Source: an uncultured Prevotellaceae bacterium
GTDB taxonomy: Bacteria > Bacteroidota > Bacteroidia > Bacteroidales > Muribaculaceae
NCBI GenBank assembly: GCA_947169265.1
Contig: CAMVPC010000018.1
Coordinates: 1 to 64,000 of the forward strand
Length of the DNA: 64,000 nt
Direction: 5' to 3'
The translations under genes and the position numbers were made by a program. Positions 40,595-49,505 of this stretch are shown piece after piece (the first letter of the stretch is position 1; each line of letters begins with the position of its first letter). The notes beneath the pieces were generated by a model, which had not been told where the DNA came from, did not search any database, and worked only from the letters and a program-made list of their open reading frames with translations.

Positions 40595-41479
40595 ATGAAA
40601 AAACTCAAAGACATATTGTCGCTGCTGCGGCTGCCGCAATGGAGCAAGAACGTGTTCGTGTTCCTACCGCTATTCTTTGGCGGTGTGTTGAACGACATGA
40701 CGTTACTGGGGCACACGGCACTCGCCGCACTCGCCTTCTCGCTGGCCGCCAGCGCCGTGTATTGCCTCAACGACCTTGTGGACCGCAAGCGCGACGCCCT
40801 GCATCCCACCAAGTGCCGGCGCCCGCTGGCCAGCGGTGCCCTTTCTCCGGTGACGGGCGGCGTCTTGTGCGCTGCGTGTGTAGCCGGTGCGATTGTTGTG
40901 GCGACTTGCTGCACATCGTCTCATGTGCTGTGGTGGATTCTTGCCTATATGGTCCTCAACCTGCTCTACAGTCTGCTACTCAAGCGTGTGGTGATTGTCG
41001 ACGTGTTGGTGCTCTCATCGTTCTATGTAATGCGCATCATGACAGGCGGCGAGGCGTGTGGCGTGGAAGTGTCGCAGTGGTTAGTCATCATGACATACTT
41101 GCTGGCGCTGTTTCTCGCGCTGGGGAAGCGTCGCGACGACGCCCTGCTCTATCGCGAGAACAAGACGGCGGTGCGCGCCGTGGCCGAGCACTATGGCGTG
41201 GAATTCCTTAATCTGTCGCTCACAATGGTGGCCACTGTCGCTGTGGTGGCTTATCTCATCTACACGATATCGCCCGAGGTCACCACACGGTTTGCCAATC
41301 GTCACATCTACTGCACGGCGGTCTTTGTCATTGCCGGCATTTTACGTTACATGCAGCTCACGCTCGTGAGCGGCAAGAGTGGCGACCCCATGCGTGTGCT
41401 GTTCCACGACCGTTTCACGCAGGTGTGCGTGTTGTTGTGGGTGGCATCGTTTGTGTGTATCATTTATTTGTTGCGATGA
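40595..41479 (+). CDS. UbiA-family prenyltransferase (polyprenyl-phosphate phosphoribosyltransferase-like)
   Basis: 'LRLPQWSKNVFVFLPLFFGGVLND', 'YCLNDLVDRKRDALHPTKCRRPLASGALS', multi-TM. Confidence 0.85.
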   Translation: MKKLKDILSLLRLPQWSKNVFVFLPLFFGGVLNDMTLLGHTALAALAFSLAASAVYCLNDLVDRKRDALHPTKCRRPLASGALSPVTGGVLCAACVAGAIVVATCCTSSHVLWWILAYMVLNLLYSLLLKRVVIVDVLVLSSFYVMRIMTGGEACGVEVSQWLVIMTYLLALFLALGKRRDDALLYRENKTAVRAVAEHYGVEFLNLSLTMVATVAVVAYLIYTISPEVTTRFANRHIYCTAVFVIAGILRYMQLTLVSGKSGDPMRVLFHDRFTQVCVLLWVASFVCIIYLLR

Positions 41480-42099
41480 GCGTTTCTCCCGACAATAAAC
41501 CTGTTCTGGTAGCCTTCGACTTCGACGGCACCGTTACCACGGCCGACACGTTCAAGGTTTTCTTCAAGTGGGCGATGGGACGCAGGCGCTACTATAGCGC
41601 GCTGTGCCGCCACTTCTTTGTTTTGGCGGGATTTGCCATGGGCCTGGTTGACGGTACCCGCGCCAAGCAAGCCTTGCTTGATAGTTTTGTGAAAGGCGTT
41701 TCGCTCGAAGAGTTCAACGGCCTGGCCGCGCGCTTTGCCCGGGGGCATCGCCACCTGTTGCGCCCGGCGGCCCTCGATGCCATTGCGGCGCACGAAAACG
41801 CCGGCGACATTGTGGTGGTGGTGACAGCGAGCGTCGAGCGGTGGGTCTCGGCTCTGCTCGATGACCGCGTGCCGGTGATAGGGACACGCCTTGAAGTTGA
41901 TGGAAACGGCACACTCACCGGTCGCCTGGACGGCGCCAACTGCCGCGGTGCCGAGAAGGTGACGCGCCTCGAGCGGTGGCTCAAGGCGCATGGTCACGCG
42001 CCGCTCGCCGAGCATCTTCTCGTAGCCTACGGCGACAGCGATGGTGACAACGAGTTGATGGCTGTGGCCCAAGAGTGTCATTTTAAACCTTTTAGATAA
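41476..42099 (+). CDS. HAD-family (IB-like) hydrolase/phosphatase
   Basis: 'LVAFDFDGTVTTADTF', 'VVTASVERWV', 'AYGDSDGDNELM'; ATGA overlap with the upstream gene. Confidence 0.85.
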   Translation: MSVSPDNKPVLVAFDFDGTVTTADTFKVFFKWAMGRRRYYSALCRHFFVLAGFAMGLVDGTRAKQALLDSFVKGVSLEEFNGLAARFARGHRHLLRPAALDAIAAHENAGDIVVVVTASVERWVSALLDDRVPVIGTRLEVDGNGTLTGRLDGANCRGAEKVTRLERWLKAHGHAPLAEHLLVAYGDSDGDNELMAVAQECHFKPFR

Positions 42100-43805
42100 T
42101 GAGCGTGCTCTCGTCACTGAAAAACATGTCGCAACGGCGACCGTGGCTCACCTTCGCTGTGGGTCTCGCCGCGTGTGCCCTGGTGGGAATGGCCGGTGTC
42201 TATTGGGGCTTCGATATAGCCGACTCGGGATTCTACCTCACTTTCTACGACCAATTCTATCAGGCTCCCGGCACGGTGAGCTACAATTTCATGTACTACA
42301 TGAGCGGCGTGCTGGGAGGTGCCTTGCAAGCGGCATTCCCCACGATGGGAATAGCGGGAATGAGGCTGGCCGGACTCGCCTTGTGTCTGCTCGCCGCCAC
42401 AGCGCTTTTCGTGGCATGGCGGCAGGTTGACGCTCGGGCAGGGGCCCTCGAGACCGTTGCCGGCGCGTTGCTGGTGACGCTGGCGTTCCTGCCGCCGCTC
42501 TATACACTCAGCTACGACCTGTTCACGGTGTTTTTCTATAGCGTGGCCATTGCCTTATTGCTTGTGGGCACGCACAAAGGCAATCGCCTGTTGCTGGTGA
42601 TGGGAGGCATGACGCTCACCCTCAACGCGTTTTCGCGCGTGCCCAATGTGCTCTCTGTTTTGCTGCTGGTCGCCGTCGTGGTCGACGCGCGTCGTCGCGG
42701 CATGACGTGGCGCGTGGCTGTGGCACGTTGCGCGTGGGTGCTTGCGGGGGCCGCTCTCATGACCGCGCTCGTGGTGATGGCGATGCGTCGCTCGGGTCAC
42801 TGGCCGCTGATGCTCGCGAATATCGACGACTTGCGGGCCATCGCCGGCGATGACAGCGGCACCACGTCGCACACCACAGGCCAACTGCTGATGACGCAGT
42901 TCCGATTCTACGTCACCCTGCTGTGGTGCGCCCTCAAGCTGGGGGTATGCACCCTGCTGCTCGATTTCGCGCTCGCCTGCCGCCGGCAGCACGCGCTACG
43001 ATGGACTATGGCCATTGTCGCCGTGGCCCTGTGGTGCTTTTTCACCTGGCGTATGCGCCCGTTGCAACCGCTTTGGCTCATGGTGGCCGTAGCCTGCGTG
43101 GCCGTGTTCAGGAAACATCGTGGTCCCATCGCCACACTCGCCCTCATGGGTCTTATCATGCTTGTGGTGATGCCGCTGGGCAGTGATGGCGCTTATAACA
43201 ACGGAGCCGTCATCGCCTGGGGGGCCGCTCCCGTGGCCGGGCTGTGGTGGCTCGCGACCAAGCGCCGCCGCATTTTGTTGGTGGCTTTCCTGGGCGTATG
43301 CTTGTGCCGGCTTGTCACAGGCGGCTCTTATTTTGATGCCGGACCGCTGACAGGAAAAACGGCTACCATCCACACACTGCGCGCCGCCCATGTGCTCACC
43401 ACGCCCGAGCGTGCCGCCATCGTCAACGACCTGCTCGACGGCATCGCCCCCTATGTCCATGAGGGCGACACGCTGCTGGCTTACGGCAGCCTGCCCACCA
43501 TTAACTATCTCACCGGCACGCGGCCCTTCATCGGCTGTTCGTGGCCCGAGCAACTGTCGGCCTCGATGCTCGAGAAAAAACTCACCGACGACTTCAACAG
43601 TTCGCCACTTGTGTTGCGTCAAAAGTTCAACACCCTGGGCAACACCTGGACCGCGCCCAGCGAGAGTTATCTCGCCGACTACGGCCCGCACCAAACCGCC
43701 TATCAGGACAACGCCAAGCTCGACGTTCTCAATCGCTGGATGCTCCTCAAGGGTTACCGCGAGCTATGGAGCGACGACCACTTCACGCTCTACGCCGTTC
43801 CCTGA
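42099..43805 (+). CDS. polytopic membrane protein, GT-C glycosyltransferase-like
   Basis: 568 aa, about ten hydrophobic segments then a C-terminal soluble domain; 'WGFDIADSGFYLTFYDQF'; start overlaps the preceding stop (TAATG). Confidence 0.65.
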   Translation: MSVLSSLKNMSQRRPWLTFAVGLAACALVGMAGVYWGFDIADSGFYLTFYDQFYQAPGTVSYNFMYYMSGVLGGALQAAFPTMGIAGMRLAGLALCLLAATALFVAWRQVDARAGALETVAGALLVTLAFLPPLYTLSYDLFTVFFYSVAIALLLVGTHKGNRLLLVMGGMTLTLNAFSRVPNVLSVLLLVAVVVDARRRGMTWRVAVARCAWVLAGAALMTALVVMAMRRSGHWPLMLANIDDLRAIAGDDSGTTSHTTGQLLMTQFRFYVTLLWCALKLGVCTLLLDFALACRRQHALRWTMAIVAVALWCFFTWRMRPLQPLWLMVAVACVAVFRKHRGPIATLALMGLIMLVVMPLGSDGAYNNGAVIAWGAAPVAGLWWLATKRRRILLVAFLGVCLCRLVTGGSYFDAGPLTGKTATIHTLRAAHVLTTPERAAIVNDLLDGIAPYVHEGDTLLAYGSLPTINYLTGTRPFIGCSWPEQLSASMLEKKLTDDFNSSPLVLRQKFNTLGNTWTAPSESYLADYGPHQTAYQDNAKLDVLNRWMLLKGYRELWSDDHFTLYAVP

Positions 43806-43887
43806 CAATTGACGAGAGAAATGAAGACGCGTCCCACTCGCCGGGGCGCGCCTTCAAATGTAAAGGGGGTATAGAGAGAGAAGATGC

Positions 43888-44247
43888 TTACTCCTTGTCT
43901 TCTTTCTTTTTGTCCTTATCCTTCTTGATGTAGTCGTTGTGAATCTTGATGCCGAAGATGATGATGCTGCACACGGCTGTCACCAGGTTAGTCAAGAAGA
44001 GCCAAGTTCCCGGGCCGGGGAACGAGCCGTCCTTGCCCACCACGCCCAACATCAATCCCTGGCAGATAAAGGCGATGCACCCAACCGCCATCATGATGAA
44101 GCCGGGCATAGAAATGCCGTCGGTGTCGCGCGTGCGTATCGTGTGGATAGCCTGCGGCACATATCCCATGATAAGGCCGACGCTGGCCACAATGCCGCAC
44201 ACTAAAAAGAAGGTTCCTGTGGGAGAGAAAAAACTTTCAAGTAACAT
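43888..44247 (-). CDS. SemiSWEET / PQ-loop family transporter
   Basis: 'FLVCGIVASVGLIMGYVPQAIHTIRTRDTDGISMPGFIMMAVGCIAFICQGLMLG', charged tail KKDKDKKKEDKE. Confidence 0.8.
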   Translation of the reverse strand: MLLESFFSPTGTFFLVCGIVASVGLIMGYVPQAIHTIRTRDTDGISMPGFIMMAVGCIAFICQGLMLGVVGKDGSFPGPGTWLFLTNLVTAVCSIIIFGIKIHNDYIKKDKDKKKEDKE

Positions 44248-44290
44248 AACTGTCAAATTTTAAGGTTATACATTTTATAAACTATTCGGG

Positions 44291-47200
44291 TCAGCGTCCC
44301 ACCTGCTTGAGAAGCGTCTCGACGGCTGTCTTGAGCTGCGTGTCGATGCCGCGCGTCACATCGGCGGGGTCGTTGATGACAAGGATGTCGGGCTCGAGCT
44401 GCGAGTTCTCCAGGTAATTGCCCTGCGCCGTGCGGTAGCCGATGATGGGAATACCGAAGTACATGCTCTCGTCTTGCAGCGTCTCCCACGACACGCTGGT
44501 CATGGTGCCGGGCACGGGCGTACCCACGAGCAGCCCCAGGTTGTCGTGCTTGTAGACCCACGGTGTGCCGTGCGAGTTGCTATAGTTGGCCTCACACTGC
44601 AGCATGATGCTGGGCTTGTTCCAACGTCGGCTGGGCATGTCGCAAGCCGCGCGTCCGCGAATTTCCTGCGTAAGGTATTTTTTGCCGCTGAAGAGAACCT
44701 CAATGTCCTCGTGGAGGCGTCCGCCGCCGTTCCAGCGTGTGTCAATGACAATGCCGTCACACTGGTTGTACTTACCCAACACTTGGCTGTAAGTCTCGCG
44801 GAAACTGGCGTCGTTCATAGCCTTGATGTGGACATATCCCAGTCGTCCGTGGCTCAGGCTGTCGACAACGTGTGCGTTGTGCTTGACCCACCGCGAGTAG
44901 AGCAGGTTATTGAGGGTGCCGCGCGAGACGGGTTTCACCACCTCGTCCCAGCTGTCGCCGCCCTGGCGCATCGACAGGAGCGTTTTCTTGCCCACAGTGC
45001 CGTTGAGGAGCAGCGTGTAGTCGTTCTCGACGCTCACCGGCTGACCGTTGATTTTCTCGATGATGGTGCCGGGCTTGACGCGCGAGGCCGCCTTGTCGAG
45101 AGGGCCTCCGGTGACCACTTCGGCCACTTTGAGCCCGTTGCCGGTATAGTTCCAGTCGAAAATGACGCCCAGCTCGCCGGTGGCCTCGCTGCCGCCGCGT
45201 CCGCTGTAGCCGCTACCGGTGTGGCTCACATTGAGCTCGCCCAGCAGCTCGCTGAGCATGGTCGAGAAGTCGTAGTTATTGTTGATGTGGGGCAGGAAAC
45301 GACGATAGTTGTCGCACATCGCGTCCCACTTGACGCCGTGCATGCCGGTGTCGTAGAATCGCTTGGCCACCTGGCGTTGCACGTGGTTGAACATATATTC
45401 GCGCTCTTGCGCCAAGTCGAGTTTCATCTTTGCCGTGTAGCTGATTTTCTTAAGTTTATCGCTCGAGACGGTAAGCTTTTGCATGGTGCTGCTACCCAAG
45501 ATAAAGAGTTCTTTTCCGTCTTTCGAAGGCTCGATGTTGGCCCATTTGCAGTCGGTTTTGTTGAGCAACTTGGTGCTGTGGTCGCGCAGGTCCATTTTCC
45601 ACAGGTCATATCCTTTCTCGAAAGCCGAGAGATAATAGAGGGCGTCGCCGTCCTTATTGATCATGGCGCTGGCGATGTCGCTCGAGTTGGGCGTGACGCG
45701 CACGATGCGGTCCTCGATGTTGTCGAGCTCAACCACGATATCCTTGGTCTTTTCATCCTTCTTGGCGTCGTCTTTCTTCTTGTCGTCTTTTTTCTTGTCG
45801 TCGGCCTTCTTACTCTCTTTTTCAGCCTCCTTCTCGGCCTCCTTGAGCAGTTCGGCGTCCTCCTTGTTGAGGTAATACTTGTCGCGGGCCTCGCGGTTGA
45901 GGAACACGAGCATGACATCGCTTTGCGAGCCCCACGAGCCGTGGGCGCGCATACCGTAGCGGTTGCTCAAGAAGAGGATGGCGTTGCCGTCCATCACCCA
46001 CTTGGGGCTTTCGCTAAAGTAGGCGCTGTTAGTGATATTGGTGATGTCGCCTCCCTTGGCGCTCACGATGCCGATGTCGGTGTAGGGGTCGCGCTGGTGG
46101 CCGATGAACTCGAGGGTGAACCACTTGCCGTCGGGCGACCAGGCATAGTTAAAGCCTCCGTTGGTCTCATACCAGGTGGAACCGTCGGTAACGGTGCGCG
46201 TGGCTTTGCTCTTGAGGTCGACGACGCGCAGTTTCATGCGGTCTTCGATAAAGGCGAGTTCCTTGCCGTCGGGAGAGAATTGCGGCACGGCGCGCTCGAT
46301 GGTGGTCGACGGAAGTATGATTTCCTCGTCGATGAGCGTGGCGTTAGGGAAGTTGGGGTCTTCCTTGCGGGCGATGGTAGCCTTGACGAGCTGCCAGTTG
46401 CCGTTGCGCTCGCTGGCATAGGCCAGGGTGCGGTTGTCGGGTCCCCAGCACACCTCGGTCTCCTTTTGTGGCGTGCTGGTGATTTGCTTGGTGGTGCCAT
46501 ATTCCACGCTTGTGACAAAGACATCGCCGCGGGCCACGAAGGCCACTTGCTTGCCGTCGGGCGAGACGGTTGCGCTCGTGGCATCGCGCGTCATCGACAG
46601 TTGCTTGATTTGCTCGGCGTCGTCGTGGATGAGGCTGATTTTCAATTTCGTGGCCTTGCCGCCGGGTTGCTGGGTGTAGATTTCACCATTATAGCTGAAG
46701 CACAGAGTGCCTGTCGAGGCGACGCTCAAGAAGCGCACCGGGTGGGTCTTGAACGAGGTCACCTGCGTCACGCTCGCCGGCGTGGCCAGCGGCATGGAGT
46801 AGACGTTGAAAGAGCCGCCGTTGCGCTCGCTCAAGAAATACACCGTCTTGCCGTCGGGCGAGAGGCGCGGCGTGCGGTCCTCGCCGCCGCGCGAGGTGAG
46901 GTTAGTGTGCTTGCCGGTGGACACGTCAAAGCGCCACACGTCGCGCGTGATGCTGCTCGTGTGGTGCTTGCGCCACTTGTTCTCCACGCCCTTTTGGTCG
47001 TGATAGAGGAAGAAACGGCCGTCGGGCGAGAAGGCGATATCCTCGGCCGGCGTAGCCAGCACCTGCGTGGTCCTGCCGCCCGACACCGGCACCTGGTACA
47101 CCTCGGTGAGGCGCGCGCTGGGGAAGGCGACGCTCGAGGCCGGGTCTTGGATGGCGGCGTTGAAATACACGTTCTTGCCGTCGGGAGTGAACGCTGTGGG

Positions 47201-47530
47201 CGTCTCGGCGGCGCTGTTAAACGTGAGGCGGGTTGCTGTGCCGCCGGCGGCCGGCATGATGAACACGTCGTTGTTGCCGTTGCGGTCGCTGGCAAACGCC
47301 AACTGCCGTCCGTCGGGCGACCACACCGGGCAGCTCTCGAAACTCGGCTGCGAGGTGAGGCGAACGGCCATGCCTCCGGCAGTGGCCACCTTGAAGATGT
47401 CGCCCTTGTAGGTAAACACTATCTCTTGCCCGTTGGGCGAAATGCTCACATCGCGCAGCCACAATGGCTCCTGAGCCATGGCTGTTGTCGCGGTGGCGAG
47501 GGTCAAAACCCCCAGGATGAATTTTCTCAT
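44291..47530 (-). CDS. tricorn-protease homologue (beta-propellers, PDZ, S41 peptidase)
   Basis: 1079 aa; WD40/PD40-like 'SPDGKQVAFVARGDVFV' repeats; PDZ 'GGPLDKAASRVKPGTIIEKINGQPV'; S41-like 'GIVIDTRWNGGGRLHEDIEVLFSGKKY'. Confidence 0.92.
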   Translation of the reverse strand: MRKFILGVLTLATATTAMAQEPLWLRDVSISPNGQEIVFTYKGDIFKVATAGGMAVRLTSQPSFESCPVWSPDGRQLAFASDRNGNNDVFIMPAAGGTATRLTFNSAAETPTAFTPDGKNVYFNAAIQDPASSVAFPSARLTEVYQVPVSGGRTTQVLATPAEDIAFSPDGRFFLYHDQKGVENKWRKHHTSSITRDVWRFDVSTGKHTNLTSRGGEDRTPRLSPDGKTVYFLSERNGGSFNVYSMPLATPASVTQVTSFKTHPVRFLSVASTGTLCFSYNGEIYTQQPGGKATKLKISLIHDDAEQIKQLSMTRDATSATVSPDGKQVAFVARGDVFVTSVEYGTTKQITSTPQKETEVCWGPDNRTLAYASERNGNWQLVKATIARKEDPNFPNATLIDEEIILPSTTIERAVPQFSPDGKELAFIEDRMKLRVVDLKSKATRTVTDGSTWYETNGGFNYAWSPDGKWFTLEFIGHQRDPYTDIGIVSAKGGDITNITNSAYFSESPKWVMDGNAILFLSNRYGMRAHGSWGSQSDVMLVFLNREARDKYYLNKEDAELLKEAEKEAEKESKKADDKKKDDKKKDDAKKDEKTKDIVVELDNIEDRIVRVTPNSSDIASAMINKDGDALYYLSAFEKGYDLWKMDLRDHSTKLLNKTDCKWANIEPSKDGKELFILGSSTMQKLTVSSDKLKKISYTAKMKLDLAQEREYMFNHVQRQVAKRFYDTGMHGVKWDAMCDNYRRFLPHINNNYDFSTMLSELLGELNVSHTGSGYSGRGGSEATGELGVIFDWNYTGNGLKVAEVVTGGPLDKAASRVKPGTIIEKINGQPVSVENDYTLLLNGTVGKKTLLSMRQGGDSWDEVVKPVSRGTLNNLLYSRWVKHNAHVVDSLSHGRLGYVHIKAMNDASFRETYSQVLGKYNQCDGIVIDTRWNGGGRLHEDIEVLFSGKKYLTQEIRGRAACDMPSRRWNKPSIMLQCEANYSNSHGTPWVYKHDNLGLLVGTPVPGTMTSVSWETLQDESMYFGIPIIGYRTAQGNYLENSQLEPDILVINDPADVTRGIDTQLKTAVETLLKQVGR

Positions 47531-47672
47531 GTAACGTTAGCTTAATAAAAAGGTTCGTGATTAATTAGGCAAAAGTACTAAAAATAACACAAAACCGCAA
47601 ATTATAAGTGAATAAGATAATAATAAGTGTGGCAAAGTGCGATAAACCATAATTTCGGGGGAAAGTCACGGC

Positions 47673-49328
47673 TTATTTCTGTTTGGCGGGCGACTTGAGG
47701 CGGTCGCCGGCCTCGGCGGCGATGCGCCGAGCCGTCTTGTCGGGGATGCCGGGCTTCTCCAGGATGGGCTTGAAACCGGTCTTGGTGCGCTTGAAGCGGC
47801 CGTTCTCCTCGGCCCGCACCACCATGTCGTTATACTTGACGATGAGGTACTCGGCCAGCCGGTTCCAGTGCGCCACCATCTCATCGCCCTTTTGACAGCC
47901 GTAGTCGGTGAGGAAACGCACGGCCGCCTGCTCGTCAGTCTTGAGCAGTTCGATGGCACGCGCCTCGACATGTGGCTGATGGTCGCGATAGCTCTGGTCG
48001 AGCGAGTCGCGCACGGCCTTGAGACTGGGCATCATCAGGCTGTAGCGCGGATACACCATGTTGGCCACCCAGTTGCACACCCAGTAGGCGTTGTCGCGGC
48101 TGAAGGTCACACAGTCGGCTCCGGGCGTGTTGTAGCAATTGGGCTGGCGCGTGCCGCAGCAATAGATGGGCGTATAGGGACTGGTGTGGCCGTCATCGTT
48201 GGCCCACCACATCAGTCCGCCCACCTGGCGCGGCAGCCACGAGCGCATCTGCGCGATCCACGAGAACGCGCTCTGCTGGGTGGCGATGGGGCGCTCATTG
48301 AAGTACTCCACCCCATCTACCTTATAATAAAGTGGTGTAGGGCGGTAAGGCGAGTCGTACAACCCGGCGCCCGGGTCGTTGGTCATGTCGAGTGGCGTGC
48401 CGTCGTAGTGGTCGCGCAGGCATTCCTGCACATCAGCTACGCTGAGTTTGCGGTTCGGCACAATCCACAGGGGCATCGGCTCGGTGTTGAGGTCCTCACC
48501 CAGAATGAATGGCAGATACCGCTCGCCTAAGCCGTCGCTGTAGCGGCGGTAGATGCTCCACACACGGGCCTCGCAGATGCGGCGGCCACTGAAGTCATCC
48601 TCGGCGTAGGCATCATAGAAGCTGAAGTCCTTGTCCTCGCCGCTGAACCACCCCCGGCTGCGCGCGAAGGTAATGCAGTTCTTGGAGAACATGACGTTCT
48701 TCTTGTCCTTCTGGTCGAAAGTGCGGATGCGGCTCTGGTTGGCGTGGGCGCAGATGGCGTCGTCGGGCACACGCAGGGCCACCCAAGCCACCGTCTTGCT
48801 GCCGGCGCCGCAGCCCACCATCTCCATGATCCAGGCCTCATTGGGGTCGCAGATGCTGAACACCTCACCCGTGCTGCAATAACCGTAGGTCTCGGCCAGT
48901 GTGGTCATCACCCGGATGGCCTCACGGGCCGTCTTGGCGCGTTGCAGAGCCAATTCCATCAGCGAGCCATAGTCGATGATTCCCGTCGAGTCGCGCAGCT
49001 CGGGGCGGCCACCGTAGGTAGTCTCACCGATGGTCACCTGCCACTCGTTGATGTTGCCGATCACGCTGTAGGTCACCGGAGCCTCGGGTATCTCGCCGTG
49101 ATACTCCTTGCTGTCGCGGTCGATGATGCGGCGCATCTCGCCCGGCGCATGCTTGCCGGACGGCAGATAAGTCAGGTTGCGGAACGTGCCGAACGAGTCG
49201 GCGTTATAGGTACACATCACCGAGCCGTCGGCGCTGGCCTTCTTGCCCACCATCAAGCTCGTGCATGCCATGGCAGTCGCTGCCGTCATCACAACCGCCG
49301 CCATCATCACTGCAATTCTTTTCATCAT
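47673..49328 (-). CDS. C69 (U34) family dipeptidase
   Basis: signal peptide ending at 'AMA|CTSLMVGKKASADGSVMCTYNADS' placing the Cys at the mature N-terminus; 'EAWIMEMVGCG'. Confidence 0.92.
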   Translation of the reverse strand: MMKRIAVMMAAVVMTAATAMACTSLMVGKKASADGSVMCTYNADSFGTFRNLTYLPSGKHAPGEMRRIIDRDSKEYHGEIPEAPVTYSVIGNINEWQVTIGETTYGGRPELRDSTGIIDYGSLMELALQRAKTAREAIRVMTTLAETYGYCSTGEVFSICDPNEAWIMEMVGCGAGSKTVAWVALRVPDDAICAHANQSRIRTFDQKDKKNVMFSKNCITFARSRGWFSGEDKDFSFYDAYAEDDFSGRRICEARVWSIYRRYSDGLGERYLPFILGEDLNTEPMPLWIVPNRKLSVADVQECLRDHYDGTPLDMTNDPGAGLYDSPYRPTPLYYKVDGVEYFNERPIATQQSAFSWIAQMRSWLPRQVGGLMWWANDDGHTSPYTPIYCCGTRQPNCYNTPGADCVTFSRDNAYWVCNWVANMVYPRYSLMMPSLKAVRDSLDQSYRDHQPHVEARAIELLKTDEQAAVRFLTDYGCQKGDEMVAHWNRLAEYLIVKYNDMVVRAEENGRFKRTKTGFKPILEKPGIPDKTARRIAAEAGDRLKSPAKQK

Positions 49329-49505
49329 ATTCCTAAACTTAGACGTTAAATAGCGAGCATGCCCGCTGTTCGCTTTCAGTCCACAAAGATAGCAATTTAT
49401 ATTGAAATTTGAAAATAGAGCAAACCATCAAGGACAAAAGCCATCGTGCGAATCGCCGAGCACCCCCACAGGTAGGCGGCATCGCGTTCCTGTCATGGAT
49501 AAAAC

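Noticed and set aside
44474-47545. 1023 aa plus-strand ORF antisense to the tricorn homologue
   Set aside because: Shadow ORF caused by GC-rich codon bias; the minus-strand frame has clear PD40, PDZ and S41 motifs while this frame shows none.
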